Shown: positions 33,420 through 43,158 of the stretch, piece by piece
Layout of the letters: every line of letters starts with the position of its first letter
How positions within the stretch are numbered: position 1 is the first letter of the stretch
From: Anabaena minutissima FACHB-250
GTDB taxonomy: Bacteria > Cyanobacteriota > Cyanobacteriia > Cyanobacteriales > Nostocaceae
Length of the DNA stretch: 64,000 nt
Direction of reading: 5' to 3'
Assembly (NCBI RefSeq): GCF_014697125.1
Contig: NZ_JACJRG010000012.1
Coordinates: 1-64,000 of the forward strand
Notes under the pieces: model-generated
Databases searched by the model: none
The model's input: the letters and a program-made list of their open reading frames with translations, nothing else
What the model was told of the DNA's origin: nothing
Made by a program: the position numbers and the translations under genes

Positions 33420-36032
33420 TCAAAGACCAAATAATTCGTCTAGTTGTAAATTTGGCAAGTCTGGAGGAATTACAGTCCGAAATACGGTAACTTTGTGACT
33501 TTCTTGTTGAGTAGCCCTGTTTAACGCGATCGCCTCTATGCGAATTTCTAAACAGCCAAAAGGAATATTCAAGGGAATCATCACTTCCATTCCCCCGGAG
33601 GAATTAGGTAATAATTCTGTCAGCAAGTGAGGGCCATCTAGCAACCAGCGAGTTTGACAATCTTCCACCCATAACTTAGCCACTACCTGTGGTGGCACTT
33701 TAGGTAGTTCCACGCGCACCCTGATAGAATTACCTGCAATCAGCTCACCTTCGGGTACGTGTAGTTGAGGAATTGGCAAAGGTTCGATTGGTTCTTCACT
33801 CAGGGACGTAAAAATAGATAAACTGGCCATTGATGGATTTTCTACTTGAAAAACATCGCTTTTGCTTAAATCCACCTCTTCCTCAGCAAATATATCATCT
33901 ACAACAATTTCTTGGGCTAACCAAGCCAGAGTTGTCTCGATTTCCTCCACAGGTGATAGTTCTGGTGCAGGAATTAAAGTAGTAGATTCTGGTTCATATT
34001 CTTGATTTTCTATCTCCTCTACTCCTAAAGCTTCTGTGTCTGTAATTGCTGCGACTACATCTTCACTCACTTCCAACGTTGTAGCCTCATCACCAAAAGT
34101 ATCAGTCTCTGTGATTGCTGTTGCTACATCTCCACTCACTTCTAACCTTGTAGCCTCATCACTCAGAGTAGGCACAGGTAGTTTCTCAACTGTGATCTGA
34201 TGCTCTAACACATCTGGGTCTGAATATTGCATTTCTGTGGCTTCAGGCAAGGTATAGCCTTGGCTCTGCATCCATTTTCTGATCAGAGGCGATGAGTAGG
34301 AAGGTGGTAAATTAGGTGTTTCCTGGACAAAATCATCACTTGATTCCGAGGTTGCCAGAGTTTTTTGTTCAGGGTTAGCAGCAGGAATTAATTCTGGAGT
34401 TGGGATAACTTCCGATTCGCCTAGGAAATCATCCGTAAATTGAGCCTGATCATCACCATATTCTTCAGTCTTTTCCGCTATTTGTAAATCTATTTCTGGT
34501 AATATCTCAGCAGATTGAATATTTAAAGTTTCGGTAATTTCGCTATTCACTGCTTCAGTTTCAGTAGCAGCAGGTTGTAGGCGTTTTAGGTAGGGAAAAC
34601 TACTGCCCAGCATCCGCGATCGCCGATTTTTAATCACCAATTGCTCCAAGTTAATGGGAGCAGGAGTCATGGGAACTGTAATTTCATCCTGTGTGATCAC
34701 AGGGGTTTCTAGATTAGCTTCTGCTATTGTGTGCTGACTAGGAATGGGCTGCGCCCTATCTAAAGTAATCGCATCAGTTTGATTCTCAGGCAATTTCGGT
34801 AATTGTAACCCACGAGAATCAACAGGTTTCTTGATTGATAGCAGTTCCATTGATCCTGGTAGGGAGATATTTGGAACTGGATAGGTTAACTGAGACGGCG
34901 CGGTTGAAGGAGTTTTCACCAAATTGAATAATTCCAAATCAAGGCTTATTGATGGTTCAACCGTTGATATGGGTGGGGTGCTAGTTTCATAACTAGATTG
35001 GGTTGTTGTCGTAACTGCCAACAATTGTGTGACATCTGCTGTAATTGTGAAGGATTGGCTAGCTAAAAGTGTTACTTCCCCAGCATTCGAGACAGAGCCA
35101 TACAAATTAATATCTGCCAAAATTAGCTTTGATTCACACTCAGCCGGAATATCAATTGCAGAACGGAGAGTAAAAGGTAGTGCTTGATCTCCTAAAGATT
35201 GCCGTATCTGGGTCAAAACTTCCAAGCTTTGAGGCGATCGCAATTCAATCTTCAACTCCAAATCATAGAAATTTTCTGGCTTTAAATTTTCATCTACCTG
35301 GTTATTTGCTTGTAACTCCACATTCCCATGAATGGTGAGTACGTGTCCCCAACGAGTAATATAAGTTTCCCGATCTAAGGTCAAAACTAGAGGACATTGT
35401 GACTTTTGTGGTGGAGATTCCTCAGCTTTTTCCTCTGCGATCAGGGGGTCAGAGGTGGGTAAAGCTAAATCAATTAAATTTTGTAAAATCTGCTCGGCTG
35501 TTTCACCTTTCACCCAAACTGGGTTAGCAGGTTCATCTATCAATGCTTCTTGATCTAGAGATGTAGCTAAAAGTTGACTCTGGGGAGCAATAGCTAGTTC
35601 TGTAAACTCATGAGATACCAAACTACTCTCAGATGGATCATGAAATGATCCCGGCTCTGTGTAAACACCCCGCTCGTATACTTCCTGAGATAATACTTGT
35701 AAATAAACACCATATTGCCAGGATTGTCCTAACATATCTGACATCAAATCCCCGGAACAGCGCAACTCCCAAATCCCCGGTTTGAGGTAGGTAAAAGGAA
35801 TAACCGCCATTAAGCCGTCCGAGTTAGTACGACGTAACCGCTTCTGAATGCGTCGTTTTGGTGGTGTTTCCTGGTGGGAAAAGTGAATGACGCGTACTTC
35901 TATATCCGTATGAGGAAGTTGTGACAGAGCCAAAACCCTATACCGACCTTCAAGAATCTCTGTGCTTGGCGATTCTAGAGATTGCCAGGAGCGATCGCCC
36001 TGTTTCTGAATCAGAAATTGCCAGTGTTCCAT
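33420..36032 (-). CDS. Large acidic protein of unknown function
   Basis: An 870-residue protein with no signal peptide or membrane helix. The N-terminal part (about 1-120; MEHWQFLIQKQGDRSWQSLE, FTYLKPGIWELRCSGDLMSD) and the C-terminal part (about 775-870; GELIAGNSIRVRVELPKVPP, WLLDGPHLLTELLPN) look like beta-sandwich/Ig-like modules. A third beta region is around 215-345. Between them lies a long low-complexity acidic linker with repeats such as EATRLEVSGDVATAITETDT, next to EATTLEVSEDVVAAITDTEA. I do not recognise a named family; it looks like a cyanobacterial scaffold protein. Confidence 0.65.
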   Translation of the reverse strand: MEHWQFLIQKQGDRSWQSLESPSTEILEGRYRVLALSQLPHTDIEVRVIHFSHQETPPKRRIQKRLRRTNSDGLMAVIPFTYLKPGIWELRCSGDLMSDMLGQSWQYGVYLQVLSQEVYERGVYTEPGSFHDPSESSLVSHEFTELAIAPQSQLLATSLDQEALIDEPANPVWVKGETAEQILQNLIDLALPTSDPLIAEEKAEESPPQKSQCPLVLTLDRETYITRWGHVLTIHGNVELQANNQVDENLKPENFYDLELKIELRSPQSLEVLTQIRQSLGDQALPFTLRSAIDIPAECESKLILADINLYGSVSNAGEVTLLASQSFTITADVTQLLAVTTTTQSSYETSTPPISTVEPSISLDLELFNLVKTPSTAPSQLTYPVPNISLPGSMELLSIKKPVDSRGLQLPKLPENQTDAITLDRAQPIPSQHTIAEANLETPVITQDEITVPMTPAPINLEQLVIKNRRSRMLGSSFPYLKRLQPAATETEAVNSEITETLNIQSAEILPEIDLQIAEKTEEYGDDQAQFTDDFLGESEVIPTPELIPAANPEQKTLATSESSDDFVQETPNLPPSYSSPLIRKWMQSQGYTLPEATEMQYSDPDVLEHQITVEKLPVPTLSDEATRLEVSGDVATAITETDTFGDEATTLEVSEDVVAAITDTEALGVEEIENQEYEPESTTLIPAPELSPVEEIETTLAWLAQEIVVDDIFAEEEVDLSKSDVFQVENPSMASLSIFTSLSEEPIEPLPIPQLHVPEGELIAGNSIRVRVELPKVPPQVVAKLWVEDCQTRWLLDGPHLLTELLPNSSGGMEVMIPLNIPFGCLEIRIEAIALNRATQQESHKVTVFRTVIPPDLPNLQLDELFGL

Positions 36033-36279
36033 TGTAAGTGATGCCCAGACCGAAGAGCAGCTGAGAAATTTTTTGCATTATATTGCTAGCAAGTTTACCT
36101 CAGCAATCTGTAATTGCATCACTGTAATGTAATTTTTTGATTCAGATAGTGATACTTTCTTATAAATAATTTAAGTTGGGTTCAGGCAAGTCCCACCCAA
36201 CACAACATCAGGATAGAGTAGATTCCACTCATCCTGATCAATACCAAATATAGCTAGACTTCAAGATTTACTCAAAACG

Positions 36280-36525
36280 TCAAATACTATACTGTTTTTG
36301 GTAGTAAGCCAATATTTGCTGCACACGTTGCCGACTCTGAACGTTAGAGTTTGCTGTCCAAGAAATATACAAGCCAGCAATTTGACTTTGATGGTAGTCA
36401 AACTGCTGAGAAGTCTGGGGGATTAAATCCACCTCTACCCCTGCAACTTGACACAGATGGGCTGCTAACTCTCGATATACTGCTAATGGTAAACCAGCAA
36501 ACTCAATTTTTTCTTTAGTCTCCAT
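36280..36525 (-). CDS. Small conserved-looking protein next to the lipoprotein
   Basis: An 81-residue soluble protein (METKEKIEFAGLPLAVYREL, then HLCQVAGVEVDLIPQTSQQF and a C-terminal RQRVQQILAYYQKQYSI helix). It starts three bases after the stop of the PilP-like lipoprotein gene, so the two are almost certainly co-transcribed. I do not recognise the family. Confidence 0.65.
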   Translation of the reverse strand: METKEKIEFAGLPLAVYRELAAHLCQVAGVEVDLIPQTSQQFDYHQSQIAGLYISWTANSNVQSRQRVQQILAYYQKQYSI

Positions 36526-36527
36526 CC

Positions 36528-37355
36528 TTATGAAACTCCAACACTATCAGTATTTAAGGTAGGTGTTGTCACAGAAACAGAATTTGTTGTCGCAGGTGTT
36601 GTACCTGTTGGCACTTCACCTACCGTTCTGGCAACCTCTATACCGTATTGTTCCAGAATTACAATCGGATTAGAACCTTCATTCATTTCAATTCGTTTCA
36701 CCAAAACACCATTTGCCAGTCGTTGTCCCGCTTCCACATAACGACTTGTTAATTCATTGGGTATTTTGATAATTGCTTGGGGTGCTTTACCAATAATGAC
36801 AACCCCTGTCACCATCACAGCTTTTGCTAAATCAGGCTGTGCTGGCGGCGGTAAAACTGAAACTAAAGTGGGATTAGGAACTACCTGTGGTAAAACTTTA
36901 GGTAAGACAGGAGTTAAGCTAGGTGGCTTTGCTGCTCGCGCTAAATTGTTTTGAGTCGAAGTAGTTTTATTAGTGCTGGTATTTCCCTTCTGCGGTTTAG
37001 TCGCATTGGGTAAAGGGGGTAAAGAAGGAACTGGTTTAGCGGTGATAGTTTGTGAAATTTCGGAGACTGGTTGCCCGACAATTTGGGCAAATGGGTCAAT
37101 TCGCCCTTTGGAAACTAAAATTATCCGTTCTGTAGCATTGGTAGGTTGAATTAAGTTGGAGGCTGCCCCTGTCGGCTTTGTTGTTTGCTGACCAGACACT
37201 ACAGGATTATTAAAAGATTGCGCTGCTGCTGGTGATTTGGCAACAGGTGTTGCACTGGGGATAGGATTAACAGCTTGTTGTGTATCTTCTGAAGCGCATC
37301 CAGCGATCGCTACAGTCAGAATAGCTGCAATTACGATTTTTGATGTTCTGCCCAT
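36528..37355 (-). CDS. Lipoprotein with PilP-like layout
   Basis: A 275-residue lipoprotein with a signal and lipobox (VAIAGC, Cys20), then a Pro/Thr/Asn-rich linker containing VSKGRIDPFAQIVG around residue 82. The C-terminal beta domain (about 180-255; KAVMVTGVVIIGKAPQAIIK, VEAGQRLANGVLVKRIEM, IVILEQYGIEVAR) follows the pattern of pilus assembly protein PilP: a 'GRxDPF' entry followed by a small barrel ending in a 'IxLEQxG' strand. In type IV pili PilP links the inner-membrane PilMNO complex to the secretin. The assignment is by pattern only. Its neighbour is a SigF-type sigma factor. Confidence 0.55.
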   Translation of the reverse strand: MGRTSKIVIAAILTVAIAGCASEDTQQAVNPIPSATPVAKSPAAAQSFNNPVVSGQQTTKPTGAASNLIQPTNATERIILVSKGRIDPFAQIVGQPVSEISQTITAKPVPSLPPLPNATKPQKGNTSTNKTTSTQNNLARAAKPPSLTPVLPKVLPQVVPNPTLVSVLPPPAQPDLAKAVMVTGVVIIGKAPQAIIKIPNELTSRYVEAGQRLANGVLVKRIEMNEGSNPIVILEQYGIEVARTVGEVPTGTTPATTNSVSVTTPTLNTDSVGVS

Positions 37356-37512
37356 TAGCCGTTCTCAACCGCTATAGGAAATGATTGATCGAAACCCACT
37401 CTGCTGATATTTCTAGCAAAGTGTTGTTCTCTTTATAACCTAATTTTTTACATTTTAGGAGTTATTTTTAGCACTAAAATCTCAGGATAAATACTGTTGA
37501 CTTAATGAGAAC

Positions 37513-38289
37513 TTAATCTTCTGCCGTACACATCAGATGTTTTAACAAATCCAATCCTTTCTTGACCCTGCGAGAAACAGTAACTACGCTAATCCCCAAG
37601 TGTTCTGCTACTTGTTTTTGTGTCAAATCTTGTAGAAAGACACACTCTAAGACTTCACGGGTGCGTTGTTCTAACTGAAATAATGCTTGTTGTAAGCGAA
37701 TCTGATCTTCTTGTGCTAGTTGAAAACTGCGGTAGTGGTGATCTGGAACTAACTCTCCCAGACTAGTAGATCCTTCTTCGCCATCTTGTACTGGAACATC
37801 TAAACTCAAAGGCGCACGGTTTACCCAAGCTAATTTGATTTCTTGCCATTCGTTGGGAGAAATTTCTAGTGCTGCTGCTAATTCCGAGTCAGTAGGTTGG
37901 CGATTGTATTTGACTCGCAAAGAACGAGAAACCCCTATTGCCCGTTGTTGCAGTGCTAAGTAGCGTCTAGGAATCCTGACTGTCACACCTTTATCTCGAA
38001 GATAGTGTTGGATTTCACCCCGAATATAGGGAATGGCAAAGGAACTAAAAGCATGACCTTTGGTCAGTTCAAATCTTTCAATCGCTCGAATTAAACCCAA
38101 GCAACCAACCTGAACTAAATCATCATAGTTTTCATGGCATTGATTTATCCAGTAGTGAGCTTCTTTTCTCACCAGACCAAAATTGAGTTTTACCAGTTGA
38201 TTGCGAACAGTTTCTGAGCGAGATAGTTGATATTCTCGCAACAACTGCCAAATTTCGGACTTCAGTTCATTGGTAGTTAAAGTAGGCAT
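37513..38289 (-). CDS. sigF: Group 3 sigma-70 factor, SigF type
   Basis: A 258-residue alternative sigma factor of the SigF/SigB/WhiG type. Region 2 is seen at about 30-100 (NLVKLNFGLVRKEAHYWINQ, YDDLVQVGCLGLIRAIERFE, GHAFSSFAIPYIRGEIQHYL), region 3 at about 105-165 and region 4 at about 195-255 with the HTH LTQKQVAEHLGISVVTVSRR. Cyanobacterial SigF is known to control pilin and motility genes in Synechocystis. The gene lies just upstream of a PilP-like lipoprotein gene on the same strand. Confidence 0.82.
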   Translation of the reverse strand: MPTLTTNELKSEIWQLLREYQLSRSETVRNQLVKLNFGLVRKEAHYWINQCHENYDDLVQVGCLGLIRAIERFELTKGHAFSSFAIPYIRGEIQHYLRDKGVTVRIPRRYLALQQRAIGVSRSLRVKYNRQPTDSELAAALEISPNEWQEIKLAWVNRAPLSLDVPVQDGEEGSTSLGELVPDHHYRSFQLAQEDQIRLQQALFQLEQRTREVLECVFLQDLTQKQVAEHLGISVVTVSRRVKKGLDLLKHLMCTAED

Positions 38290-39046
38290 AGCACCGCGTT
38301 TATTTATTTAATTAATAAACAATCAATTTCTGACTTTTAAACAAGGCTTTTAGGGCGCGATATCAAAATAAATATCGTGCTACATAGCCCAGGAAAATTT
38401 GTAGTCGTTGACAGGCTTAAAATTTATATGATCAAAATACTCAAGGACTGACAATCGAGCCAAATTTCAATGAGCGAAAATAGTTTTGTCTTTTGTATTT
38501 ATTCTTTGTGTTTGATGCAGCTTTATTGAGCTACATAAAGATAAAATATATAATTTTTGGTTAAATTAAAAACCGAAATTGTACTTAATTATTTGTGAAA
38601 TAATTAAGTGTGACTATTCAATATATTTGGGTAAGTTACTGACCATTAATTCTCAGTAAAGCTACTATAGTAGATTCATTGGTAACTGTCTAATTTATCA
38701 AAGAGTTTATAAAAAAAATCTTCTGCTTTTTCCCTTTCTCTGCCGGTATCTGTTCCAAAGCAAGTTTAATCCCCTTGATAATTGCTACTAACTCAGCAGC
38801 ATCTAAAAGTTCCTGATAAGATTCTGCATTGTGAGCAACTAACTCTGCTTTTCCAACTGAAAGTCTACAGTCAATATTTCACACTTGCCTTGACGGTATA
38901 ACCCATTGAGTTGTGGGATTAGTTGCGATCGCTAGACCCAACCTGAGAAGAAATGTAGGCAGCCGCTAACTATAATCTGAATCAAGTAACTCCGGGTAGG
39001 CTGCTGCGATACTATTTTTATCATGTAAATCACATCACATAAACTT
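38290..39046. other. Intergenic region with an antitoxin-like remnant
   Basis: About 757 AT-rich bases. Apart from the possible minus-strand remnant at 38690-38878, no gene, RNA or strong hairpin is visible. Confidence 0.5.
38690..38878 (-). pseudogene. Possible antitoxin-like gene remnant
   Basis: The minus strand is open from a TGA at 38879-38881 to a TAG at 38690-38692. It reads LSVGKAELVAHNAESYQELL, then DAAELVAIIKGIKLALEQIP and a Lys-rich tail. The 'ESYQELLDAAE...IKxGL' pattern resembles Phd/YefM- or RelB-type antitoxin C-termini. There is no ATG start and the frame is closed upstream, so this is probably a decayed gene. Confidence 0.35.
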
Positions 39047-39397
39047 ATGGAGCCAGACTCTTTACCAACTGAGGTCATTCTGACCCATCCACGTTGTTCT
39101 CTCGGTAAAGTCCAACTAGACTGGACACCTCAACCCGGAAACTATCTCGACTTGGAAGGTAAAACCTACGCAGTTTTAGAACGCCGCCATAGATATCAAT
39201 TAAAATCAGGACGTTATCGCTTGCATAATATTGCCCTCTATGTACAGTCTGCTCAAAGACCAACAGAAAAAACTCTCATAGCAGGGCGTTGGGTAGTTGG
39301 GGATGCTACCTGTAGATATAATGCCAATTCAGAAATTATTCGCTGTGCCGTAAATCCTGATGGACCTTGCGAATCTTGCCGTTTTTATGAACAGTGA
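39047..39397 (+). CDS. DUF6464-type cyanobacterial protein
   Basis: A 116-residue soluble protein. The C-terminus (GRWVVGDATCRYNANSEIIR, then CAVNPDGPCESCRFYE) has five Cys in a C-x10-C-x7-C-x2-C-like spacing that may bind metal. The central strand-rich part (VLERRHRYQLKSGRYRLHNI) is typical of a family I recall as DUF6464, confined to cyanobacteria. No function is known. It appears monocistronic. Confidence 0.65.
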   Translation: MEPDSLPTEVILTHPRCSLGKVQLDWTPQPGNYLDLEGKTYAVLERRHRYQLKSGRYRLHNIALYVQSAQRPTEKTLIAGRWVVGDATCRYNANSEIIRCAVNPDGPCESCRFYEQ

Positions 39398-39458
39398 GTT
39401 GTGAGTGCCGATCGCAATCTAGGCGATCGTCTGTAAATCTCCTTTAACTCCACATATC

Positions 39459-40469
39459 CTAACTGCCATTACCTAACACTTCTCCTAAAGTTAAGCGCGT
39501 ACCATTAACGAAATCCCATCCTGATTGGGGACGTTTGCCAGCTAGTTGCACTTCTCGCAACAGTAGCAGACCTTCACCAGTTTGAGCGACTGCGCCAATT
39601 CCTTTGGCGATGCTTACTATCTCCCCTGGACTACCTGATCCCGATATATTCGCTAAATCAGGTAATTTTTGAAATACTTTTTGCATTTCTGGTGGTAGTT
39701 CGTCTCTGTAAGCAACGTCAAGGGGAAGGGTAGCTGTAATCTTCAGCGTTTGGTCACGAAAGGTAGCTGTGCAATTGGGGTAAAATCCTCTGATTTGGTT
39801 ATGCAGTTGCATCGCGCTCTTTGACCAATCTAAGGCATAATCTTGTTTTTGAATTAAAGAGGCATAAGTTGCTGTGCTATCATTTTGTGGGATTGGTTGA
39901 ATTTCCTGGCTTTTTAGTTTGAATAAGGTTTCTATTAATAAATCACCACCAATTTCAGATAGCCTGCGGGCTACATCGTCAGCATTATCTAACAAGCCAA
40001 TGGGTGTAGTTGCTTTGAGTAGCATTGCGCCAGTATCCATACCTGCATCCATTAACATGGTTGTGATGCCGGTTTCTGGATCACCATTGTATAAACACCA
40101 ATGAATAGGTGCAGCACCCCGATATTGGGGCAGAATCGAGCCATGCACATTGACACACCCGAATTTTGGCATATCCAAAATTTTCTGCGACAAAATTTGT
40201 CCATAGGCAACTACAACAAACACATCTGCATCTAGTTGCTGGAGTTTTGTTAAAGTTTCAGCACTTTTTTTGACTCGCTGCGGTTGCCATACTGGGATAT
40301 TATGGTTGCTAGCAAAGACTTTTACGGGTGAAGGTGTCAGTTTATTGCCTCGTTCTCGGCGTTTATCTGGTTGGGTAACAACTGCCAAAACTTGCAATTG
40401 TGGGTGATGCAATAATTTTGCGAGAGTGGGAACAGCAAATTGGGGTGTCCCAAAAAATACAATTTTCAT
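39459..40469 (-). CDS. fmt: Methionyl-tRNA formyltransferase
   Basis: A 336-residue enzyme that formylates initiator Met-tRNA using 10-formyl-THF. The N-terminal Rossmann domain shows [16 protein letters not shown]. The catalytic Asn-His-Asp set is seen in [18 protein letters not shown] and [15 protein letters not shown]. The C-terminal OB-like tRNA-binding domain starts near residue 205 and ends in [19 protein letters not shown] sequence. Length and motifs are normal. Confidence 0.95.
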   Translation of the reverse strand: MKIVFFGTPQFAVPTLAKLLHHPQLQVLAVVTQPDKRRERGNKLTPSPVKVFASNHNIPVWQPQRVKKSAETLTKLQQLDADVFVVVAYGQILSQKILDMPKFGCVNVHGSILPQYRGAAPIHWCLYNGDPETGITTMLMDAGMDTGAMLLKATTPIGLLDNADDVARRLSEIGGDLLIETLFKLKSQEIQPIPQNDSTATYASLIQKQDYALDWSKSAMQLHNQIRGFYPNCTATFRDQTLKITATLPLDVAYRDELPPEMQKVFQKLPDLANISGSGSPGEIVSIAKGIGAVAQTGEGLLLLREVQLAGKRPQSGWDFVNGTRLTLGEVLGNGS

Positions 40470-41320
40470 GAATTAGGCGATAGTCAATAGTCAATAGTCA
40501 ATAGTAAAGTGTTCAGCCTAAAGTGTGTACAATCATGAATAACTGTATTACCCATGACAAAATCAAAATTTTCTTGATACACTTATAATTGAGTTTCCTA
40601 GCCGAAAAGTGGATGTTAACTGCATCTGTAGCTAATAGAGTTCACAATTTGGCTACGTCTACCAAATAGCTCTTAGGAAATATTAGACCTGTTTAGCCGC
40701 ATAAAAGTGTAGTTGCTTTGCTCTAAAGCATAGTATTATCGCGAATGTGAAAGATGCAACCAGAATTTCTGCCCTAGGGTAGATGTTAATTGTGTTTTTC
40801 GAGTATTATATGTTGTGCGTCAGCTTTATCTAATTTTGAAGTAACGCTTCACTCAAACCGCTATCGGGGTCTGTACTGTTGTAGCAAGTGTTAAACAGAA
40901 TAGCCTTCTCTGGCTAACTCTGTTGTTACCCTAACCCCAACAGTTTAGTTTATAGATGATCTACCTTTGGGCTATTGATGTCTTTAGTCCAACATATATT
41001 TTTATTCATTTTTGGGCAAAAGTAGCTTTTGTCTGTTTTTGTTCTTAAGTACCGACAAAAAAATTTGATTTTAAGCAGTAGCTTAGTAGTTAACCTGCTG
41101 GTATTTTTTGTTGGCAAGGTTTCAGGAAAATCCCTTAGTTTGAATAACAAAAAGTAAATTATGAAGCTTGATATAAGTAAACATCTCCAAATTTATAGAA
41201 ATTGTGTCTTGATATTCGCTAAACCCTGAAGTTTGTTGTTATACCTGTAATCAAGACCTGCTTTTTTGTCAGATAGATATTGCTCCTTACACAGCAACCG
41301 CCCCTCTGGAGAGTCCACCC
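40470..41320. other. Long gene-free region upstream of the secreted protein
   Basis: About 850 bases. It starts with a TCAATAG heptamer array (40480-40505). The remainder is AT-rich with scattered short dyads but no convincing ORF, terminator or RNA that I can name. A strong ribosome site (CTGGAGAG) precedes the gene at 41321. The length allows a long leader or an unseen small RNA. Confidence 0.5.
40480..40505. repeat. STRR array (TCAATAG)n
   Basis: About three and a half tandem copies of TCAATAG immediately upstream of the fmt start on the minus strand. Confidence 0.8.
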
Positions 41321-42586
41321 ATGCTTAAACCCCTCTTGCTGTCAGGATGGTTCCGAGTGCAACCATTTTTCAATTATTTTGTTGTTGTTATATTAATTGC
41401 TCCGTTGGTTGCTGCTTCAGGTCACTCTAGTTCAGCAAGACCATCGAAAGTAGTAGCAAAAATTACGGCTGAAACTGGAGAGTCTGACACCGTATCCCAG
41501 GACAAAGCTGCTATTAGTGAATCAGAGTTAGCTGAAGTATTAACAGTAGCCCCCATAGACTCCAACACCAGAGAACAGGAGATTACACCACTAGCAATTG
41601 CGCCGCCAATATTACCAGCAGAAAATATTTCTGAATCTTTATTAGCTAAACAATATTCTGATTTTAGTAGTGAGAGTGCTGGTGTTGATTCATTGGCATC
41701 TGTAGAACTTGCACCATCAGTCACTACCAAACGAACCAAAAAAATTGCTACTCTCTTGAGGAAGACGTCTGATAATAACTTATTGGCAGCAGTTCAACCT
41801 CTACCTACTCTGCCAGTACCTTCACCGGATGCTGCGGAAGACACACCTGTGACTCAGCCACAACCTGAAGACACTTCAGAACTGCCAACTGATCCCATAG
41901 GTAGTCCTCATCCGATTCCCTGGAAATGGATTGTCAGCACTCAGGAAGCTATTGGTTCTAAAGGTATGACTGGCGTGCGCCATTACCGCAGTGTCCCTGT
42001 AGTGTCTCCTGATGGTAAGTTTGCGGTTTATAGCAGAGTACAGATCGAAGTTAAACCCGAAATGTACAACACGAAAGTTACTAGTGTTTTGTTTGTAGAA
42101 GAGAGAGAAACCAAGAGATTACGGGTGATGGCTTCTACAACCACCTTACACGACCCACTAGTAAATACCCAGCAGGCAGAATCAGCAGATCAAGTTAGTA
42201 CAGATGGAAAAATAGGGGTATTAGTGCCTGTTAGTTGGTCAGAAAAAAGCGATCGCTTTTTAGCACGCAGGTTTGAAGGCGTATTCAATACAGGTGATTC
42301 TACAGATCAGGCGGTAATTTGGGATCGGCAGAAAAACCAAACCAACACAGTTGCTCCGGCACAAAGTGAAGAGGATGATGAGAAAATTGCTGTGTTGCTA
42401 GGCTGGAGTAAAAACGAACCCGATCATGTCCTGTTCCGTGCTGGAGAAATGGGGGAAGAAAACTGGCCTTTGGTGAAAGTAGCTGTTGATGGTAAAACTG
42501 GATCTACTACAGATGCCGATCAGCCTGTGACATTTGGTGACAAATTAACAGAAATTTGGGCAGGGCCACAAGTTGCATCTCGTTAG
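41321..42586 (+). CDS. Exported protein of unknown function
   Basis: A 421-residue protein. A hydrophobic stretch at about residues 18-35 (FNYFVVVILIAPLVAASG) is a signal peptide or anchor. Residues about 40-200 are low-complexity Ser/Thr/Pro/Glu-rich. The C-terminal half (from about 200) looks globular and conserved: HPIPWKWIVSTQEAIGSKGM, then VVSPDGKFAVYSRVQIEVKP and VLFVEERETKRLRVM, suggesting beta-propeller-like (TolB/WD-type) blades. No catalytic motif is seen. It is preceded by a very long non-coding region. Function unknown. Confidence 0.65.
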   Translation: MLKPLLLSGWFRVQPFFNYFVVVILIAPLVAASGHSSSARPSKVVAKITAETGESDTVSQDKAAISESELAEVLTVAPIDSNTREQEITPLAIAPPILPAENISESLLAKQYSDFSSESAGVDSLASVELAPSVTTKRTKKIATLLRKTSDNNLLAAVQPLPTLPVPSPDAAEDTPVTQPQPEDTSELPTDPIGSPHPIPWKWIVSTQEAIGSKGMTGVRHYRSVPVVSPDGKFAVYSRVQIEVKPEMYNTKVTSVLFVEERETKRLRVMASTTTLHDPLVNTQQAESADQVSTDGKIGVLVPVSWSEKSDRFLARRFEGVFNTGDSTDQAVIWDRQKNQTNTVAPAQSEEDDEKIAVLLGWSKNEPDHVLFRAGEMGEENWPLVKVAVDGKTGSTTDADQPVTFGDKLTEIWAGPQVASR

Positions 42587-42591
42587 AAGAT

Positions 42592-42640
42592 AGTGCTGTT
42601 AGCGGAGCGGGGCGTTAGGCTGTGTTGAGTGCTGAGTCAA
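42592..42640. repeat. GC-rich repeat module, inverted copy
   Basis: GTTAGCGGAGCGGGGCGTTAGG next to a GTGCTGAGT STRR unit is the reverse complement of the module at 5478-5510. It follows the secreted-protein gene. Confidence 0.55.
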
Positions 42641-42666
42641 AAAGCATTTTTATCAGGTAGATATAA

Positions 42667-42770
42667 ATGTAATAAATTACATAATAATGGGATGAAGAGA
42701 TATCTTCTCTAGCCCCTATTTCCAGGCTAGTCACTCATGTAATAAATTGAACAGCGATTGGATGAAACTC
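42667..42770 (+). repeat. Pair of degenerate direct repeats 70 bp apart
   Basis: ATGTAATAAATT at 42667 and at 42737 are each followed at similar distance by GGATGAA. The rest diverges. Only two copies exist, so this is not a CRISPR array. Meaning unknown. Confidence 0.35.
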
Positions 42771-42829
42771 TCTCTGAACTCAGCACGCTGCTCAACCCCC
42801 CGCTACTACTAATCACTAGTCAATCTCAT

Positions 42830-43126
42830 CTAAGGCGTTTCACTCCTTTCTAATTCGGGTATAGATTCCTTTACCCGCCGGATGGGTAAATTAGCGATCA
42901 AAGCTGTGGTGCGTTGATTGCTTTCGAGGGCAAATTCTAGGGCATCTGTATCTACTTCTACATAACGACAGACTATTTCTAAAATTTCTTGCCGCATTTT
43001 TTCTAGAGTTTGAGGATCTAAATCAGCGCGATCGTGGGCGATTACCAATTGCAAACGGCGTTTGACTTGAGAGCGACTGGTATCAGGGGTGCGGGAAAAC
43101 AGCTTATCTATTAATTCGAGGATCAT
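42830..43126 (-). CDS. minE: Cell division topological specificity factor MinE
   Basis: A 98-residue protein. The N-terminal membrane-binding and anti-MinCD segment ([11 protein letters not shown]) and the topological specificity domain ([20 protein letters not shown], then [13 protein letters not shown]) are intact. MinE drives MinD off the membrane and focuses division at mid-cell. Last gene of minC-minD-minE, 32 bases after minD. Confidence 0.95.
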   Translation of the reverse strand: MILELIDKLFSRTPDTSRSQVKRRLQLVIAHDRADLDPQTLEKMRQEILEIVCRYVEVDTDALEFALESNQRTTALIANLPIRRVKESIPELERSETP

Positions 43127-43158
43127 TGCTTGTAGGTGTGCGGAGACTGGAGAATTAG

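Noticed and set aside
42667..42770. Possible CRISPR repeats (two ATGTAATAAATT units 70 bp apart)
   Set aside because: Only two degenerate copies, with no regular spacing beyond that and no cas genes.
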